Part shown: positions 8,514 through 17,266 of the stretch, in pieces
Position numbering within the stretch: position 1 is the stretch's first letter
How the letters are laid out: each line of letters opens with the position of its first letter
Source: Enterobacteriaceae bacterium
Lineage (GTDB): Bacteria > Pseudomonadota > Gammaproteobacteria > Enterobacterales > Enterobacteriaceae
Direction of reading: 5' to 3'
Assembly (NCBI GenBank): GCA_902363335.1
Contig: CABIZV010000004.1
Location: 1-64,000, forward strand
Length of the DNA stretch: 64,000 nucleotides
Notes under the pieces: generated by a model
What the model was told of the DNA's origin: nothing
What the model saw: only the letters and a program-made list of their open reading frames with translations
Database searches by the model: none
Translations under genes and position numbers: made by a program

Positions 8514-9995
8514 ATGTCAGAAACTACCTTATCGGAAGCGCTCGCTTCCACAGCGCCGGTCGCCACCCCTAGCCTTCTGAATGAAATTATGGCACAGACG
8601 CGTTTTAAACCGGCGTCAGAAAGCTATGATATCGCCCGCCAGGGCGTGACTGCCTTTATCACCGCATTGTTGCAGGATGATGAGGCAGAGTCTGTCGATA
8701 TCCTTGCCGTCAACGGTATGATTGCCGATATTGACGCGCGTATGGGACGCCAGATGGATCTGATCCTCCATGCCCCGGAGTTTCAGGAACTGGAGTCATT
8801 TTTGCGCTCACTGAAACTTCTGGTAGACCATGCAGATCCTCGTGAAAATATCAAAATTCACATTATGCATGCTACTAAGGAAGAGTTGCTGGATGATTTT
8901 GAATTTTCACCAGAAATCACCCAGTCTGGGCTCTATCAGCACGTCTATTCCAGCGGTTTTGGTCAGTTTGGTGGCGAGCCGTTTGCTGCAGTGATTGGTA
9001 ACTACGCATTCGAAAATAACGCAGCTGATATGAAGCTGCTGAAATATATCAGCGCCGTCAGCGCAATGGCGCATTGCCCGTTCTTGTCCTCTGTTTCGCC
9101 GGAGTTCTTTGGTCTGGATTCGTTTACTGAACTTCCTGGCATTAAGGATGTTGCAGCCATTTTTGAAGGTCCTGCCTATACCAAATGGCGTTCGCTGCGC
9201 GAGTCCGAAGATTCCCGCAACCTGGGCCTGACGGCTCCGCGTTTCCTACTGCGCCATCCTTATGCACCAGATGAAAACCCGGCAAAAAGTTTTAACTATC
9301 GCGAAGACGTTAGTAAAAACCATGATCATTATTTGTGGGGAAACACGGCATTTTTGCTGGCAGCGAACATGGCTGAAAGTTTTATGTCCACCAGATGGTG
9401 TCCAAACATTGTTGGCCCGCAAAGTGGTGGCGCAGTAAAAGATTTGCCGGTGCATTTATATGAGGCAATGGGCCAGCTTCAAGCTAAAGTCCCTACCGAG
9501 ATTCTTATTACAGACCGGCGGGAATATGAGCTGGCAGAGCAGGGGTTTATTACCCTGACAATGCGAAAAGGCTCTGATAATGCAGCATTCTTTTCCGCAA
9601 ATTCAGTACAGAAACCAAAAGTTTTCCCCAATACGGTTGAGGGGAAAGAGGCCGAAACAAACTACAAACTTGGTACGCAGCTTCCCTACCTTTTCATCAT
9701 CAACAGACTGGCGCATTACATCAAAGTACTTCAACGCGAGCAGCTTGGTTCATGGAAAGAAAGGAGCGATCTAGAGCGTGAGTTAAATGGCTGGATCCGC
9801 CAGTACGTAGCCGATCAGGAAAATCCGCCTTCTGATGTGCGCAGTCGCAAACCACTGCGTCAGGCGAAGATTGAAGTCTCCGATGTAGAAGGGGAACCTG
9901 GCTGGTATCAGGTCTCACTAAGCGTAAGACCTCACTTCAAATACATGGGGGCATCGTTTGAGCTGTCTCTGGTCGGGCGTCTGGATAAAGAGTAG
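8514..9995 (+). CDS. tssC: T6SS sheath large subunit TssC (VipB)
   Basis: The 493-residue protein is the large sheath subunit. It starts MSETTLSEALASTAP (AAGGA upstream), where the N-terminal helix is the segment recognised by ClpV in this family. Diagnostic stretches are SGFGQFGGEPFAAVIGNY, PFLSSVSPEFFG, WRSLRESEDSR and ADQENPPSDVRSRKPL near the C terminus. The frame runs 66 codons further upstream inside tssB, but the ATG at 8514 gives the usual family length. It lies directly behind tssB as in nearly all T6SS loci. Confidence 0.96.
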   Translation: MSETTLSEALASTAPVATPSLLNEIMAQTRFKPASESYDIARQGVTAFITALLQDDEAESVDILAVNGMIADIDARMGRQMDLILHAPEFQELESFLRSLKLLVDHADPRENIKIHIMHATKEELLDDFEFSPEITQSGLYQHVYSSGFGQFGGEPFAAVIGNYAFENNAADMKLLKYISAVSAMAHCPFLSSVSPEFFGLDSFTELPGIKDVAAIFEGPAYTKWRSLRESEDSRNLGLTAPRFLLRHPYAPDENPAKSFNYREDVSKNHDHYLWGNTAFLLAANMAESFMSTRWCPNIVGPQSGGAVKDLPVHLYEAMGQLQAKVPTEILITDRREYELAEQGFITLTMRKGSDNAAFFSANSVQKPKVFPNTVEGKEAETNYKLGTQLPYLFIINRLAHYIKVLQREQLGSWKERSDLERELNGWIRQYVADQENPPSDVRSRKPLRQAKIEVSDVEGEPGWYQVSLSVRPHFKYMGASFELSLVGRLDKE

Positions 9996-10000
9996 TCACT

Positions 10001-10423
10001 ATGATCACGGAGCGGGAGCCTGGAGGGAGCTTATTTGAGCGTATTGGTGAGGCGGCAAAACCGCATTCACGCCAGCGCCCAAAGGCGGTGCTGTTGCATT
10101 CTGTACGCGAAAATTTGCGCAACATCCTCAACACCCGTTCCGGTAGCTGTTATGGCTCACCAGAGTTGGGTATCGCTGATTTTAACGACAGGCCATCTGA
10201 TCGCCAGAACATCCGGGAATGGATGGTTCTGGCGATCCAGAACTGTATTCTGCGCAACGAACCCCGGATATCGGATGTGGTGGTGACTGCCGCCACAGAG
10301 GATCGTCACGCCCCACTGGAACTGCATTTTCATATTGTGGCATATCTGAATTTTAGTGACAGGCAGGATGTTCTTGAGTTTGACATTCTGCTGGATAACC
10401 ACCAGCACTGGTGCGTGGAGTAA
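10001..10423 (+). CDS. tssE: T6SS baseplate wedge protein TssE (gp25-like)
   Basis: A 140-residue gp25/lysozyme-like baseplate component. It shows the N-terminal GGSLFERIG, the SVRENLRNILNTRSGSCYGSPELG block and IREWMVLAIQNCILRNEPRI typical of TssE; the E-P-R of the last motif is the conserved EPR core. The protein initiates sheath polymerisation in the baseplate. Starts five bases after tssC and ends five bases before tssF. Confidence 0.95.
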   Translation: MITEREPGGSLFERIGEAAKPHSRQRPKAVLLHSVRENLRNILNTRSGSCYGSPELGIADFNDRPSDRQNIREWMVLAIQNCILRNEPRISDVVVTAATEDRHAPLELHFHIVAYLNFSDRQDVLEFDILLDNHQHWCVE

Positions 10424-10428
10424 ACCTC

Positions 10429-12252
10429 ATGGCCTTCGAAGAACGTTTCTACCGCGAAGAACTCGATTATCTGCGTCAGCTTGGTAAGTTGCTGGCACAG
10501 GAAAAACCGTATCTTTCCCGGTTTCTTGCTGAGAAAGAGGGCGATCCTGATGTAGAGCGCCTGATGGAGGCATTTGCGTTTCTCTCCGGGGGCCTACGGC
10601 AAAAGCTGGAGGATGAGTTCCCGGAGTTTACGCACAGCCTGATTAATATGTTGTGGCCCAATTATCTGCGTCCGGTTCCGTCTATGACGGTGATAGAATA
10701 CCTGCCCCGTAAGGAACTGAAATCGTCCGTTCAAGTCTGCCGGGATGAGCTGATAAAAACGCTGACAACAGGCAGTAATCAGACTTTCACTCAAGGAGCG
10801 CTGAGCGATGAAGATTATGACACTGCATCAGTTGACTGCCTTTTTACTTTGGCGCGTGATACCTGGCTGCAACCACTTTCTGTCAGGGATGTACGTAACG
10901 CCAGCACCCTGAAAGAAGGTATCCTTGAGATTGATTTTTTCACGGAAGGAAATGTTTCTCCCGTCGAACTGGATCTGAATAAACTTACCTTCTGGCTGGG
11001 CAATGAGGATAATTACACCCGCTATCAGCTCTATTTGTGGTTCAGAGAGAGACTGATGGATGCAGAACTGGTGGCCGGAGAGTATCAGATGCTATTGCCG
11101 GGGCTGTGGTTGGAGGCCGCTGGATTTGAACGGGAGGATGCATTGCTGCCGTGGCCGAAAAACGTTCATAACGGCTACCGCGTGCTCCAGGAGTATTTTT
11201 GCTACCCGGAGAGCTTTTTCTTCTTTCATCTGCGGGGGGCCATGTCGCTACCGGCGAATTTCCCGGTTGCTGCGTTTACGCTGCGGCTGCATTTTAACCT
11301 ACCATTGCCTGCTGATATCAAACTGCGCAGAAATTCACTGCGTCCATACTGCACGCCTGCGGTGAATTTATTTGCGCACCATTCAGAACCCGTCATGCCG
11401 GATGGAAGTACGCCGCAGTATCCATTGTCCGCCAGCCAGCAGCATCCGGAGTCCTGCGATATCTTTCGGGTAAAATCAGTATCAAGTAAGCTCCCGACTA
11501 CCAGTCAGGGTAAAAAGTTCCGCCTCTGGCCAGAGTTTGAAGGGTTTCAGCATCAGATCGAGTACAGCCGTCAGCGTGAAGTGATCTACTGGCACCACCG
11601 CACGAAAACGTCCCTGTTTCATCAGGGGCTGGAGCATGCCATTGCCTTTGTCCACGCGGATGGCAGTCAGCCTGACCCTTCCCGGTTGGGTGGTGAGGTA
11701 TTCACCGCCTCGCTGGTTTGCACTAACCGGATGTTACCTGCGTCACTGCATACGGGCGATATTTGCGAGGCTGTTAACCAAAATCCGGCGGTGGCATCAT
11801 TCAGCAACGTTACGCGCCCGACCCGTCCGCTGTATCCGGTAACGGATGGCGATATGCACTGGTCTCTCATTTCCTGCATGAACCTGAACTACCTTTCTTT
11901 GCTTGACCGCGAGGCACTGATTCAGGTGTTGCGCACCTTCGATATGCCGGGTATCCATCATCCACAGCAGGCACGACTTTCCTCACAGAAGCTCGATGCC
12001 ATCGAAAAAATGGAATCCCGCCCTATTGACCGTTTGTTTAAAGGCGTCCCAGTTCGCGGTCTATCCACCACGTTGTGGATCAATCCCGCCCCCTTTGTCT
12101 GTGAAGGCGAGATCTATCTGTTGGGTACCGTGCTGTCATACTTTTTTGCGCTGTACGCCAGCATCAACTCATTTCACTGTCTAAGAATTATTAACACGGA
12201 AAGTCAGGAGGCCTGGGAATGGCAACATACAGGCCAGCACGCCCTGATGTAG
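10429..12252 (+). CDS. tssF: T6SS baseplate protein TssF (VasA)
   Basis: 607-residue TssF with the family start MAFEERFYREELDYLRQLG and FLAEKEGDPDVERLMEAFAFLSG, the WPNYLRPVPSM motif and the C-terminal HPQQARLSSQKLDAIE and SINSFHCLRI blocks. TssF forms the wedge with TssG, TssE and TssK. The ATG at 10429 is chosen over an upstream in-frame codon because it matches the family N terminus. The 3' end overlaps tssG by 34 bases, suggesting coupled translation. Confidence 0.95.
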   Translation: MAFEERFYREELDYLRQLGKLLAQEKPYLSRFLAEKEGDPDVERLMEAFAFLSGGLRQKLEDEFPEFTHSLINMLWPNYLRPVPSMTVIEYLPRKELKSSVQVCRDELIKTLTTGSNQTFTQGALSDEDYDTASVDCLFTLARDTWLQPLSVRDVRNASTLKEGILEIDFFTEGNVSPVELDLNKLTFWLGNEDNYTRYQLYLWFRERLMDAELVAGEYQMLLPGLWLEAAGFEREDALLPWPKNVHNGYRVLQEYFCYPESFFFFHLRGAMSLPANFPVAAFTLRLHFNLPLPADIKLRRNSLRPYCTPAVNLFAHHSEPVMPDGSTPQYPLSASQQHPESCDIFRVKSVSSKLPTTSQGKKFRLWPEFEGFQHQIEYSRQREVIYWHHRTKTSLFHQGLEHAIAFVHADGSQPDPSRLGGEVFTASLVCTNRMLPASLHTGDICEAVNQNPAVASFSNVTRPTRPLYPVTDGDMHWSLISCMNLNYLSLLDREALIQVLRTFDMPGIHHPQQARLSSQKLDAIEKMESRPIDRLFKGVPVRGLSTTLWINPAPFVCEGEIYLLGTVLSYFFALYASINSFHCLRIINTESQEAWEWQHTGQHALM

Positions 12253-13262
12253 GGGAGATGCTACCACTCCCGGATGTGCGCGGGATGAATTTTTTTGTGC
12301 TGATGGAGTCACTGTACCGCCAGTATGGTGAGCCGGGCTGTGAGCCCTCCTTGCGCACCGAACCGGAGCAAGAAGTGGTGCTATTCAAATCTGATGCCAG
12401 TATTGCCTTTCCTGGCAGCGACCTGAGTACGCTTGAACGCAGCGACAGTGGGCAATTTACCCTGATCACAAAATTCCTGGGGTTCTCCGGCAGTCAGTCG
12501 CCGCTGCCTGGCTACTACCTGGATCGGATGGCACGCGAATCTGCGCAGAATGAAAAGGGGCTTAAAGAGTTCCTCGATCTGTTCAGCCACCGCTGGACGC
12601 AGTTTGCTTACCATGCCTGGCGCAAATACCGCTATTACGTCTGTTTTCGCAATGGTGGTACGGATGCCTTTTCACAGCGGATGTATGCGCTGGTGGGCCT
12701 CGGCAATCAAAGCGTACGAGATAAACTCGCTATCAATCACAGTAAGATGCTGGCCTATGCCGGAATACTTGCAACACCAGGACGCTCACCGGACGTGGTA
12801 AGTAACCTCGTCAGCCATTGCTTCGATTTACCGGATGTCAGCATCGAAAACTGGCAGTTGCGTAAGGTAGTCCTTGATCCCGCGCAACAAAACCGGCTGG
12901 GCGTACGTAATCCGAAACGGAAAACGGCCGGGTATGTGCAGGGCCGCTCGGTGATCGGCGTCAATTTTACCCTTGGTGCCAGAGTACCTGATCGCAGTGG
13001 AAAATTTCTGCTACGGATCGGTAATCTCTCGATGGCGCGCTACCTCTCTTTTTTACCGGAAGGCGAAAACCACCAGGCGCTGACGATGTTTGTCTCTTTT
13101 CTGTTGCGCGATCAGTTCGCCTGGGATCTGCGGCTTGATCTCGCGCCAGAGCAGGCGAAGGGAATGCGGCTGGGCGATCGTTCCCGATCCTGCATCGGAC
13201 GCACGGCGTTTATCGGTGAACCGAAAATGCCGCCATCCGTCACCCTCCATATCAGAGATTAA
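12219..13262 (+). CDS. tssG: T6SS baseplate protein TssG (VasB)
   Basis: 347-residue TssG. Recognisable segments are FFVLMESLYRQYG near the N terminus, FLGFSGSQSPLPGYYLD, FLDLFSHRWTQFAYHAWRKY and the C-terminal ARYLSFLPEG and MRLGDRSRSCIGRTAF. It is the wedge partner of TssF and overlaps its gene by 34 bases. It ends four bases before the tagH start. Confidence 0.95.
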   Translation: MATYRPARPDVGEMLPLPDVRGMNFFVLMESLYRQYGEPGCEPSLRTEPEQEVVLFKSDASIAFPGSDLSTLERSDSGQFTLITKFLGFSGSQSPLPGYYLDRMARESAQNEKGLKEFLDLFSHRWTQFAYHAWRKYRYYVCFRNGGTDAFSQRMYALVGLGNQSVRDKLAINHSKMLAYAGILATPGRSPDVVSNLVSHCFDLPDVSIENWQLRKVVLDPAQQNRLGVRNPKRKTAGYVQGRSVIGVNFTLGARVPDRSGKFLLRIGNLSMARYLSFLPEGENHQALTMFVSFLLRDQFAWDLRLDLAPEQAKGMRLGDRSRSCIGRTAFIGEPKMPPSVTLHIRD

Positions 13263-13266
13263 TTTA

Positions 13267-14565
13267 ATGGAAACGCAAATGGCTGAGGAAACAACGCACG
13301 CTCCCGCACTTTCACTGACCCTTCAGGTGATGAACGGCAATGAACTTGAGAGCGGACGCGCCGCAAAATGTCTGTTTACCGCCGATGGCGGAGATATCGG
13401 CAGCGCACCCGCCTGCCACTGGTCGGTGCAGGATAGGGCGAGTTCTGTTGCCGAGCGCGCCTGCCAGGTGGTAATGCATGACGGCACATTTTGTCTTAAG
13501 AGCCTGAGTCGAGGGCTGAAGATTAATCTGGCACCAGTGTCCACGGATACTGGTCTGGTGCGCCTTCGGCAGGGCGATGAGATCGTCCTGGGAGCACTGG
13601 TGCTGAAGGCGTTTATCCACAACGGAAAGTTGGTCAGTTACAGCGAACAGATGGCAGCACCTGAAACCATCGTCACCAACCGTGACCGCCTGGCGGACGC
13701 GCTGCTTACGACGAATGGTCAGCCTGCGTATCCTGGAATGCCCCGGATGCACCAGCTTGCTGATACCGTGGTCAACAGCTTTTCCGCCGATCCGCTTCAG
13801 GCACTCCAGATGGAAAGTCTGACAATGGGAAGTGATCCTCTTTCGGGGATTGTTCCTGTCCGCTCTTCTGCTCCTGACAGAGATGGCGTGATCGATTCCC
13901 CATTTATGGATTTGCCGCCGCTTTATTCCGAGCAACAGACCCGCCATCAAGACCCGGCATCATCGACAGATACTGCCCAGCTCCATCTTGCAGTGACCCC
14001 GCTGTTACGAGGACTGGGTGGCTCGCTAGCCGTACGTAATTCACAGGATGCCGACGATTTTCTGGAGGAAGCGGGGCGGACGTTGCAGGCGGCGATAAAA
14101 GGTCTGCTTGAGCTACAGCAGCGCCGTAACAGCCTGTCGGATAAGCATCTGCGTCCGCTGGAAGATAATCCGCTGCGCCTGAATATGGACTATACCACTG
14201 CCCTTGACGTGATGTTTGCGGAAGGCAAAAGCCCGGTGCATCTGGCCGCGCCCGCTGCCGTTGGTGAGAGTCTGCGCAATATCCGTCATCACGAAGAAGC
14301 GAATCGCGCCGCGATTATCGAATCGCTGCGCGTGTTGTTGGATGCGTTCTCGCCACAAAGTCTAATGCGTCGTTTCGTACAGTACCGGCGCAGCCATGAA
14401 TTGCGAAAGCCGCTGGATGATGCGGGAGCCTGGCAGATGTACTGCGATTACTACGACGAACTGGCCTCCAGCCGTCAGCAGGGTTTTGAAATGCTGTTTA
14501 ATGAAGTCTATGCCCAGGTGTATGACCGGGTACTGCGCGAGAAACAGCGGGAGCCGGAAGCATGA
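13267..14565 (+). CDS. tagH: T6SS FHA-domain protein TagH, with degenerate FHA
   Basis: 432 residues. Residues ~15-120 align with a forkhead-associated fold (final strand region LRQGDEIVLGALVLKAF), and the C-terminal ~180 residues carry the T6SS FHA C-terminal domain ending with LLDAFSPQSLMRRF, YCDYYDELASSRQQGFEMLFNE. The usual phosphothreonine-binding positions look changed: GDIGSAP instead of a G-R, ERACQV instead of an S-R-x-H, SRGLKIN instead of the S-x-N-G. No PpkA kinase or PppA phosphatase gene is present in the window, so phospho-control as in Pseudomonas is doubtful. The start METQMAEETT is chosen since the frame's earlier part lies inside tssG. Overlaps tssJ by four bases (ATGA). 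Confidence 0.85.
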   Translation: METQMAEETTHAPALSLTLQVMNGNELESGRAAKCLFTADGGDIGSAPACHWSVQDRASSVAERACQVVMHDGTFCLKSLSRGLKINLAPVSTDTGLVRLRQGDEIVLGALVLKAFIHNGKLVSYSEQMAAPETIVTNRDRLADALLTTNGQPAYPGMPRMHQLADTVVNSFSADPLQALQMESLTMGSDPLSGIVPVRSSAPDRDGVIDSPFMDLPPLYSEQQTRHQDPASSTDTAQLHLAVTPLLRGLGGSLAVRNSQDADDFLEEAGRTLQAAIKGLLELQQRRNSLSDKHLRPLEDNPLRLNMDYTTALDVMFAEGKSPVHLAAPAAVGESLRNIRHHEEANRAAIIESLRVLLDAFSPQSLMRRFVQYRRSHELRKPLDDAGAWQMYCDYYDELASSRQQGFEMLFNEVYAQVYDRVLREKQREPEA

Positions 14566-15095
14566 TAGGAGGCTTTTTTCGTTCCTGCATGGTGGTGGCG
14601 TTTTTCGGTCTCACCCTGACAGGCTGTGAAACGGTGAAAAAGCTCGGCCAGGTGATTAAGAACCCGAATGTCCAGGTCGGGAAACTGGCAGATCAGTCAT
14701 CGGAGGTAACGGTTACGTTACTGACCGAGCCGGACACGAATATTAATGCGGACGGTGAGGCGGCAGCGGTAGATGTGCAGCTTATTTATATGAGTGACGA
14801 TTCGAAGTTGCAGGCAGCTGACTACGACACTGTTGCTAGTACGCCGCTGCCTGAAGTGCTAGGCAAGAATTATATCGATCACCAGGACTTTAACCTGTTG
14901 CCGGACACCATAAAAACGTTGCCGCCAGTGAAGCTGGACGACAAAACACAGTTTATTGGTGTTGTTGCGTACTTCTCCGACGATCAGGCTACCGAGTGGA
15001 AAAAAATCGAATCGGTAAAAGGGACGGGTCATCACTACCGCCTGCTGGTACATGTACGACAGGGCAGTATCGAAATGAAGAATGAGGACAACTGA
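14562..15095 (+). CDS. tssJ: T6SS outer-membrane lipoprotein TssJ
   Basis: 177-residue lipoprotein: a hydrophobic signal ends in the lipobox LTGC with the lipidated Cys at residue 22. The +2 residue is Glu, consistent with outer-membrane sorting. The mature part has the TssJ transthyretin-like pattern (VTVTLLTEPDTNINADG, VDVQLIYMSDDSKLQAADYD, FIGVVAYFSD). It anchors TssM to the outer membrane. Start codon overlaps the tagH stop; tssK follows two bases after the stop. Confidence 0.94.
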   Translation: MIGGFFRSCMVVAFFGLTLTGCETVKKLGQVIKNPNVQVGKLADQSSEVTVTLLTEPDTNINADGEAAAVDVQLIYMSDDSKLQAADYDTVASTPLPEVLGKNYIDHQDFNLLPDTIKTLPPVKLDDKTQFIGVVAYFSDDQATEWKKIESVKGTGHHYRLLVHVRQGSIEMKNEDN

Positions 15096-15097
15096 TA

Positions 15098-16441
15098 ATG
15101 GCGACCATGAAAAACAGAGTGATCTGGCAGGAAGGTCTGTTTGCCCTGCCACAGCACTTCCAGCAGCAGCAGCGTAATCAGGAATATTTGCTAAACCAGC
15201 GTATGAGTGCTCAGGATGATTTTGTCTGGGGATTTACCTCACTGTCGATCAATACCGAGCTGCTTGCCCAAGGCAAACTGATGCTGGACTACGCAACGGG
15301 CTGTATGCCGGATGGCACGGTGTTCAGCATCCCGGAGCAGGATCAACTCCCGCTACCGTATCAGCCGCTTGACCTTTCACGGGCTGGTAGTAACGACATT
15401 TACCTGGCATTGCCCGTTATCAGCGATATCACTTGTGAAATCGAAGGTCGCCGGAGCGCGGGGCAGGGAACAGAACGTTACCGCCTGACACAGGCCGATA
15501 TCCGCGATTTGCATTCAGACGACGGCGACGTGCAGTCCATCGTGCTGGGGCAACTGGCGCCGAAAATCGTCAGCGGCGCGGACGATCTCAGCTCCATGGT
15601 CACGCTGCCGCTGTGCCGTATCCGCAGCCAGCAGTCCGGTGGCGCGCTGGTGCTCGATGACAGCTTTATACCGACCTGCCAGGCGATTCGCGTCAGCCCG
15701 GTGCTGAGTGGATTTGCCGGTGATGTGCAGGGGCTGCTCAGTAACCGTGCTAGCGAGCTGGCAAAACGTATCGGTTCGCCGGAGCAGAGCGGTATTGCGG
15801 ATGTGGCCGAGTTTATGATGTTGCAGATGCTTAACCGCAGCCAGATGCACTTCACTCATCGTACTCATCTGCACACCCTGCATCCGGAAACGTTTTATCT
15901 GGATTTGGTCCGGTTACTGGGGGAACTGATGACCTTTACGGAAGACAGCCGTTTGCCCTGCCCAGTGGCGCTTTACAACCACCGTAATCTTACGGAGTCG
16001 TTCAATTCCGTGATCCCTGAACTGCGACGGGCGCTTAACACCGTACTGATGCCGCGCGCGCAGAATCTGCCGCTTGTCCTGTCTGATGGGTTTTACGTCG
16101 CGACGGTTAACGATCCGACCCTGCTGCGTTCCGGCACCTTCATTCTGGCGGTGCGCTCACGGATGCCGCACAGCCAGCTTATTCATCAGTTCACCCAGCA
16201 ATCAAAAATCGCGGCCACCAATAAAATCCGCGATATGGTCAGTGTGCAGGTACCAGGCGTACCGCTAACGCCGCGAACTGCCGCCCCGCGCCAGTTACCG
16301 TACCACGACGGTTTTGTTTACTTCGAACTGGACAAAGGTGCTGCCGCCTGGCAGGACGTGGTAAAAGCCGGTGCGCTGGCGCTGCATATTTCCGGCACTT
16401 TCCCGGAGCTGGGGATACAGTTGTGGGCCATAAGGGGTTAA
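15098..16441 (+). CDS. tssK: T6SS baseplate connector TssK
   Basis: 447 residues with the TssK start RVIWQEGLFALPQHFQQQQR, then LMLDYATGCMPDGTVFSIP, the DLVRLLGELMTF segment and LPYHDGFVYFELDKG near the C terminus. Trimers of TssK link the baseplate wedges to the TssL/TssM membrane complex. Translationally close to tssJ (2 bases) and tssL (4 bases). Confidence 0.96.
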   Translation: MATMKNRVIWQEGLFALPQHFQQQQRNQEYLLNQRMSAQDDFVWGFTSLSINTELLAQGKLMLDYATGCMPDGTVFSIPEQDQLPLPYQPLDLSRAGSNDIYLALPVISDITCEIEGRRSAGQGTERYRLTQADIRDLHSDDGDVQSIVLGQLAPKIVSGADDLSSMVTLPLCRIRSQQSGGALVLDDSFIPTCQAIRVSPVLSGFAGDVQGLLSNRASELAKRIGSPEQSGIADVAEFMMLQMLNRSQMHFTHRTHLHTLHPETFYLDLVRLLGELMTFTEDSRLPCPVALYNHRNLTESFNSVIPELRRALNTVLMPRAQNLPLVLSDGFYVATVNDPTLLRSGTFILAVRSRMPHSQLIHQFTQQSKIAATNKIRDMVSVQVPGVPLTPRTAAPRQLPYHDGFVYFELDKGAAAWQDVVKAGALALHISGTFPELGIQLWAIRG

Positions 16442-16445
16442 GACC

Positions 16446-17255
16446 ATGAAAGAGTCGTTCGTTCCGCCCACTGACAGTCTGACCACTGGGAACCTGTCGG
16501 GAAAGGTCAATACTGCGCCGCAGCTCGCGGACGAAAATCTCTCCGGTCGTCAGTACCGGCTGGCACTACGCGGCAACAGCATAAACCCAATGATTGACGC
16601 CGCCACGCCCCTGTTGGGAATGGTAATGCGCGTGGACGGGATGAACAGCCAAAGTATGCCTGAACACCTTTTTGCGCAGGTGGTGACGGACGTTCAGGCC
16701 GTAGAGCAACTGCTACAGGAGCAGGGCTACGAGCCGGGCGTCATCGTTTCGTTTCGTTATGTTCTCTGCACCTTTATTGATGAGGCGGCATTAGGGAACG
16801 GCTGGTCGAACAAAAACGAATGGATCAAACAATCGTTACTGGTGCATTTCCATAACGAAGCCTGGGGCGGTGAAAAAGTGTTCATCCTGCTGGAGCGCCT
16901 GATCCGCGAACCTAAGCGCTATCAGGATCTGCTTGAGTTTTTATTCCTGTGCTTTTCGCTGGGATTTCGCGGGCGCTACAGGGTGGCTGCGCAGGATCAG
17001 GGGGAGTTTGAACAAATATATCGCCGCCTGCATCACGTTCTGCATCAGCTTCGTGGCGATGCGCCTTTTCCGCTTCTGCATCAGGATAAAAAAACGCAGG
17101 GCGGACGCTATCAGCTTATCAAACGACTGACCATCAGACATGTTCTCTGTGGCGGCATCGTCGTGCTGGCGCTGTTTTACTTCTTTTATCTGCTGCGGCT
17201 AGATAGCCAGACGCAGGATATTTTGCATCAACTGAACCGGCTGCTTGCCAGGTAA
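16446..17255 (+). CDS. tssL: T6SS inner-membrane protein TssL (DotU/IcmH family)
   Basis: 269 residues. The cytoplasmic hook-like domain shows NPMIDAATPLLG, FRYVLCTFIDEAALG, EAWGGEKVFILLERL and FLFLCFSLGFRGRYRV, all diagnostic of DotU/TssL. One membrane segment lies near residues 232-250 (HVLCGGIVVLALFYFFYLL), placing the C terminus in the periplasm. There is no peptidoglycan-binding OmpA domain, so cell-wall anchoring must come from another protein. It precedes clpV by 11 bases. Confidence 0.95.
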   Translation: MKESFVPPTDSLTTGNLSGKVNTAPQLADENLSGRQYRLALRGNSINPMIDAATPLLGMVMRVDGMNSQSMPEHLFAQVVTDVQAVEQLLQEQGYEPGVIVSFRYVLCTFIDEAALGNGWSNKNEWIKQSLLVHFHNEAWGGEKVFILLERLIREPKRYQDLLEFLFLCFSLGFRGRYRVAAQDQGEFEQIYRRLHHVLHQLRGDAPFPLLHQDKKTQGGRYQLIKRLTIRHVLCGGIVVLALFYFFYLLRLDSQTQDILHQLNRLLAR

Positions 17256-17266
17256 GGACACGACAT

